Assembly: GCA_008711295.1 (NCBI GenBank)
Contig: VUYV01000324.1
Span: 188,128 to 252,127 of the forward strand
DNA length: 64,000 nucleotides
Reading direction: 5' to 3'
Origin: Anarhynchus alexandrinus
Lineage: Eukaryota > Chordata > Aves > Charadriiformes > Charadriidae
Shown here: positions 61,493-64,000 of the stretch, piece by piece
Position numbering within the stretch: position 1 is the first letter of the stretch
Layout of the letters: the number at the start of each line of letters is the position of its first letter
Notes under the pieces: generated by a model
The model's input: only the letters and a program-made list of their open reading frames with translations
Database searches by the model: none
What the model was told of the DNA's origin: nothing
Program-made: the position numbers and the translations under genes

Positions 61493-62742
61493 TGAAAGGA
61501 ACCAGGATCTATGTACCCTCTATGTACTCTCCTTTCAGGTGTTTATATACAATGGCAATATTCCCCCTGAGCCTTCTCCTTTCTATGCTAAACAGTCCCA
61601 GCTGTCTCAGCCTTTCTTGTATAAGAGATGCTCCAGTCTCTTAATCATCTTTGTGGCTCTTTGCTGGACTCTCTCCAGTATGTCCATGTCTCTCTTGTAC
61701 AAGGGGGGCCCAGATCTGGACACAGTACTCCAGGTGTGGCCTCGCCAGTGCTGAGTAGAGAAGGATTACCTCCTTTAACCTGCTGGCAATACTTTATCTA
61801 ATGCAGCCCAGGTTTGATGTGCACCAGGACCTCCAGGTCTTTTTCTGCCAAGCTGCTTCTCAGCTGTGTAGCCCCCAGCATATATTGGCACCCGAGGTTT
61901 TTCCTCCCCAGGTGCAGGACTTTGCACTTCCCCTTGTTGACCTTCCTGAGATTCCTGTCAGCCCATTTCTCCATTTCTCCAGCCTGACTAGGTCCCACTG
62001 GATGACAGCTGGACCTTCTGATGTATCAGCCATTCCTCCCAGTTTTGTATCATCATCAAACTTACTGAGGATACACTCTGCCCCATCAACCAGATCATTA
62101 ATGAGGATGTTAAATGGGACTGGACCCAGTATAGATTCCTAGGGTACTTCACTAGTTACCAGCCTCCAAATATTGGCAAGCTCCCTCAGCATTCATGGGT
62201 GCATCCCATCAGGGCCCATTGACTGACTGTTCAAAAGTATTCCCTGGACTGGTCCTCTTCCAACAAGTCTACTTCTTCCTTGCTCCAGCCTTTCCCCACA
62301 GTCTCTGGGACCTGGAATTCCTGAAGGACAGTCTTGCTAATAAAGAAAGAGGCAAAGAAGGCATTCAGTACTTCAGCCTTTTCCATGTCCTGTGTAACCG
62401 TTTCCCCCATCTCATTGAGCAATGTGCCCACATTTTCCCTCATCTTCCTTTTGTCATCTATTTACTTGTAGAAGCTGTTCTTGTTATCTTTGGCATCCCT
62501 GGCCATATTTAATTACATTTGGGCTTTAGCTTTCCTAACTTCATCCCTGGATGATAGTTCAGTGTTTCTGTATTCCCCCCAGGTTACCTGTCCTTGATTT
62601 CACCCTCTGTATGCCTCCTTTTTGTATTCGAGCTTGGCTAGGAGCTCTTTGTTCATCCACACAGGCCTCCTGGCATTTTGGCCTGACTCTGTATTTGTTG
62701 GGATGGAATTCTCTTGAGCTTGGAGGAGGTCATCCTTGAATA

Positions 62743-62997
62743 TTAACCTTGCTCCCCCCCTTCCCTTAGACTCTTATCCCTTGAGACTCTTCCAAGCAGA
62801 TCTTTGAAGACGCCAAAGTCTGCCCTCCTGAAGTCCAGGGCTGTGAGCTTGCTTTTCACCCTCCTCCCTGCTCTCAGGATCCTGAATTCCACCATCTCAC
62901 AGTCACTGAAGACAAGGCTCACTTTGATATTCACATCCGCACTAGCCCATCCTTGTTGGTAAGTATTAAGTCCAGCAAAGCACCTCTCCTCTGTCAC
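62743..62997 (-). pseudogene. CR1 ORF2 endonuclease C-terminal remnant
   Basis: 84 codons holding the end of the endonuclease (FSDCEMVEF, normally SDHEMVEF) and the start of the linker (ALDFRRADFGVFKDLLGRV). The general-base histidine is replaced by Cys. Upstream text to 63,055 still follows CR1, so the insertion is 5'-truncated within the endonuclease. Confidence 0.85.
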
Positions 62998-63055
62998 TTG
63001 GAGGATGAATTCATCATCAATGCACTCCAGTAACTGCCTTGAGGAATCTTCATTT

Positions 63056-63716
63056 TATTTGATCTTACCATGCTTGTCTGTTAAGTTCTTTGGGCAAGAA
63101 GCTGGTATCTCCCACTTACACAGAAAATGTCTACCTGTTGCTACCAACATACATAGTTAAGAGGTGTATAATATTCAGAATCACTGTGTTTCAAGCAACA
63201 CAGTCCTTAGCAAATTAACTTCCACAAAGAATTAATACCAGTGAACACCTGTCTCCATTGAAGCTAATGACAAAACTCACCTTGACTTCTGATTTAGCAG
63301 AATGCCATTCTTGAAGAAAAGATACAAATGTAAGGCTGACCGTTTAAAGTCCTCTGAAGTAATCTGAGAAAATACGGGGATAGAAGAGAAGAGAGAAATA
63401 GCCATACTAAGGTGACAAAATATTATTGGCCACTTTATTCTGTTTGTTCGGAAAATCCATGTGGTCTTGGATAAAATGGAGGAATTGGAAGAAAGAAGAA
63501 AGGAAGGGAAACAAGAAAGAGGCAGAGATCATAAAGGCCAGTACTATAGGAAGTGGATGCATTGCACAAATTAGTTTTCTTGACCAGGTATGAAAAAAGC
63601 AGTGCAAGTAAATAGCTGGTCTCAAAATGTTGGAGGAAAAATTCCTGTGAGACAAGACAAGTCTGCAGAAAATAGAAGACTGAGAAAGCAAACTAGGTTT
63701 CTTAATGCTTACAATC
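63056..63716. other. AT-rich unique DNA, no clear feature
   Basis: No recognisable gene. The last 300 bases may belong to the old LINE that follows, but I cannot show it. Confidence 0.5.
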
Positions 63717-64000
63717 ATGAAGACTAAAAAAATTAATGGACTAAAATGTTACAATTACAATATCAGCTGGAAGGTAGACAAGGAGTCAGATGAACTATTG
63801 AAGGACAATAGTGAGATGTTAATGACAAATGAGGTTCATATTGCCAAGAGGCTGAATGAATCCTTTGCTAGTGTATGCATGAAAGAACTTGAAGGTCATA
63901 TTCCACAGCCTGGGATAAATTTTCCTGGTGAAGCAAGTGAAATGCTAAAAGGCTTTATGGTCACAATGAAGCAGGGAGTTAGGATATTAGACCTATTAAA
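63717..64000 (+). pseudogene. Old CR1/L3-type LINE ORF2 fragment, runs off the window
   Basis: The frame starting at the ATG at 63,717 is open to the window end (94 codons). It reads SWKVDKESDELLKDN, SEMLMTNEVHIAKRLNESFA, SVCMKELEGHIPQPG and GEASEMLKGF. This parallels the segment just before the reverse transcriptase fingers in CR1/L3-class LINEs, where a 'T(D/E)...KAEVLNEFFASVFT' block is followed by an acidic, proline-containing stretch. Younger examples in this window are KAEVLNAVF at 52.4 kb and [13 protein letters not shown] at 62.4 kb. The divergence suggests an old family. An open frame this long in an old copy is a little surprising but possible by chance. The fingers and palm should lie beyond 64,000. 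Confidence 0.55.

Larger units (their letters stand above)
61223..63055 (-). mobile_element. Long decayed CR1 LINE
   Basis: Antisense CR1 spanning the 3' tail (61,223-61,297), ORF2 C-terminus, thumb, a fragment of the palm, the linker before the reverse transcriptase, and the end of the endonuclease, truncated near 63,055. On the minus strand the recognisable pieces are [19 protein letters not shown] (61,298-61,492), WADRNLRKVNKGKCKVLHLG (61,798-61,998), [20 protein letters not shown] and SREYF (62,231-62,443), and FSDCEMVEFRILRAGRR, LDFRRADFGVFKDLLG (62,743-62,997). Many stops and indels separate them. Between a GPMGCTH (GPDGIHP-like) block near 62,215 and the NIL/NDLVDGAE-like palm text near 62,110, most of the reverse transcriptase fingers and motif A are deleted. 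The SDHEM histidine is Cys. Confidence 0.9.

Overview
This window is most likely nuclear DNA from a bird. The main evidence is a set of chicken-repeat-1 (CR1) LINE fragments with the avian 3' terminus (tandem ATTCTATG copies following a CCTTCCAACC-type end), together with solo LTRs of the TGTCCTGG...CA / TGTAG...CCACCA kind found in avian endogenous retroviruses. I see no poly(A)-tailed L1 or Alu-like retrocopies of the mammalian sort. The unique DNA is visibly AT-rich and every long open frame lies in a retroelement, which fits an intergenic desert or a very large intron. I cannot name the species, chromosome or host gene. There are no supportable host protein-coding exons, rRNA, tRNA, CRISPR or operon structures.

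Layout. 1-128: tail of a CR1 entering from the left. 550-769: remnant of an LTR. 4.29-4.51 kb: very old antisense CR1. 8.13-8.38 kb: two short CR1 tails. 10.23-10.98 kb: well-preserved antisense CR1 3' end with 209 uninterrupted ORF2 codons. 11-26 kb: mostly unique AT-rich DNA with a diverged inverted repeat pair (11.07 and 13.65 kb), a poly-T tract containing the only N (22,178), and an unusual GC-richer island (23.88-25.01 kb) holding degenerate ~30-bp units. 26.05 kb: CR1 tail. 26.1-33.3 kb: unique. 33.34-34.4 kb: LTR-like island. 34.87-35.65 kb: complete solo LTR (minus) with a perfect 5-bp target duplication. 39.29 kb: CR1 tail. 40.73-41.28 kb: second solo LTR (minus). 41.99-42.07 kb: G-run minisatellite. 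44.66-45.41 kb: third solo LTR (plus). 45.84-46.08 kb: CR1 3' end. 49.83-54.77 kb: near-full-length but chimeric and dead CR1. 58.7-59.8 kb: two old diverged repeat copies and a CR1 tail. 61.22-63.05 kb: long decayed antisense CR1. 63.72-64.00 kb: open frame that looks like an old CR1/L3-type reverse transcriptase, running off the right edge.

The most informative object is the CR1 at 49.83-54.77 kb. It keeps a CpG-rich 5' region, an ORF1 with a coiled-coil stretch and an esterase domain, an ORF2 endonuclease with its motifs in place, and then two successive reverse transcriptase segments from different CR1 copies joined near 53,445. No genes here work together as a pathway. The window is a record of successive retroelement insertions and decay. 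I did not find a novel functional system; the items worth follow-up are structural (chimeric LINE, LTR relationships, unassigned repeat islands, G-quadruplex-prone minisatellite).
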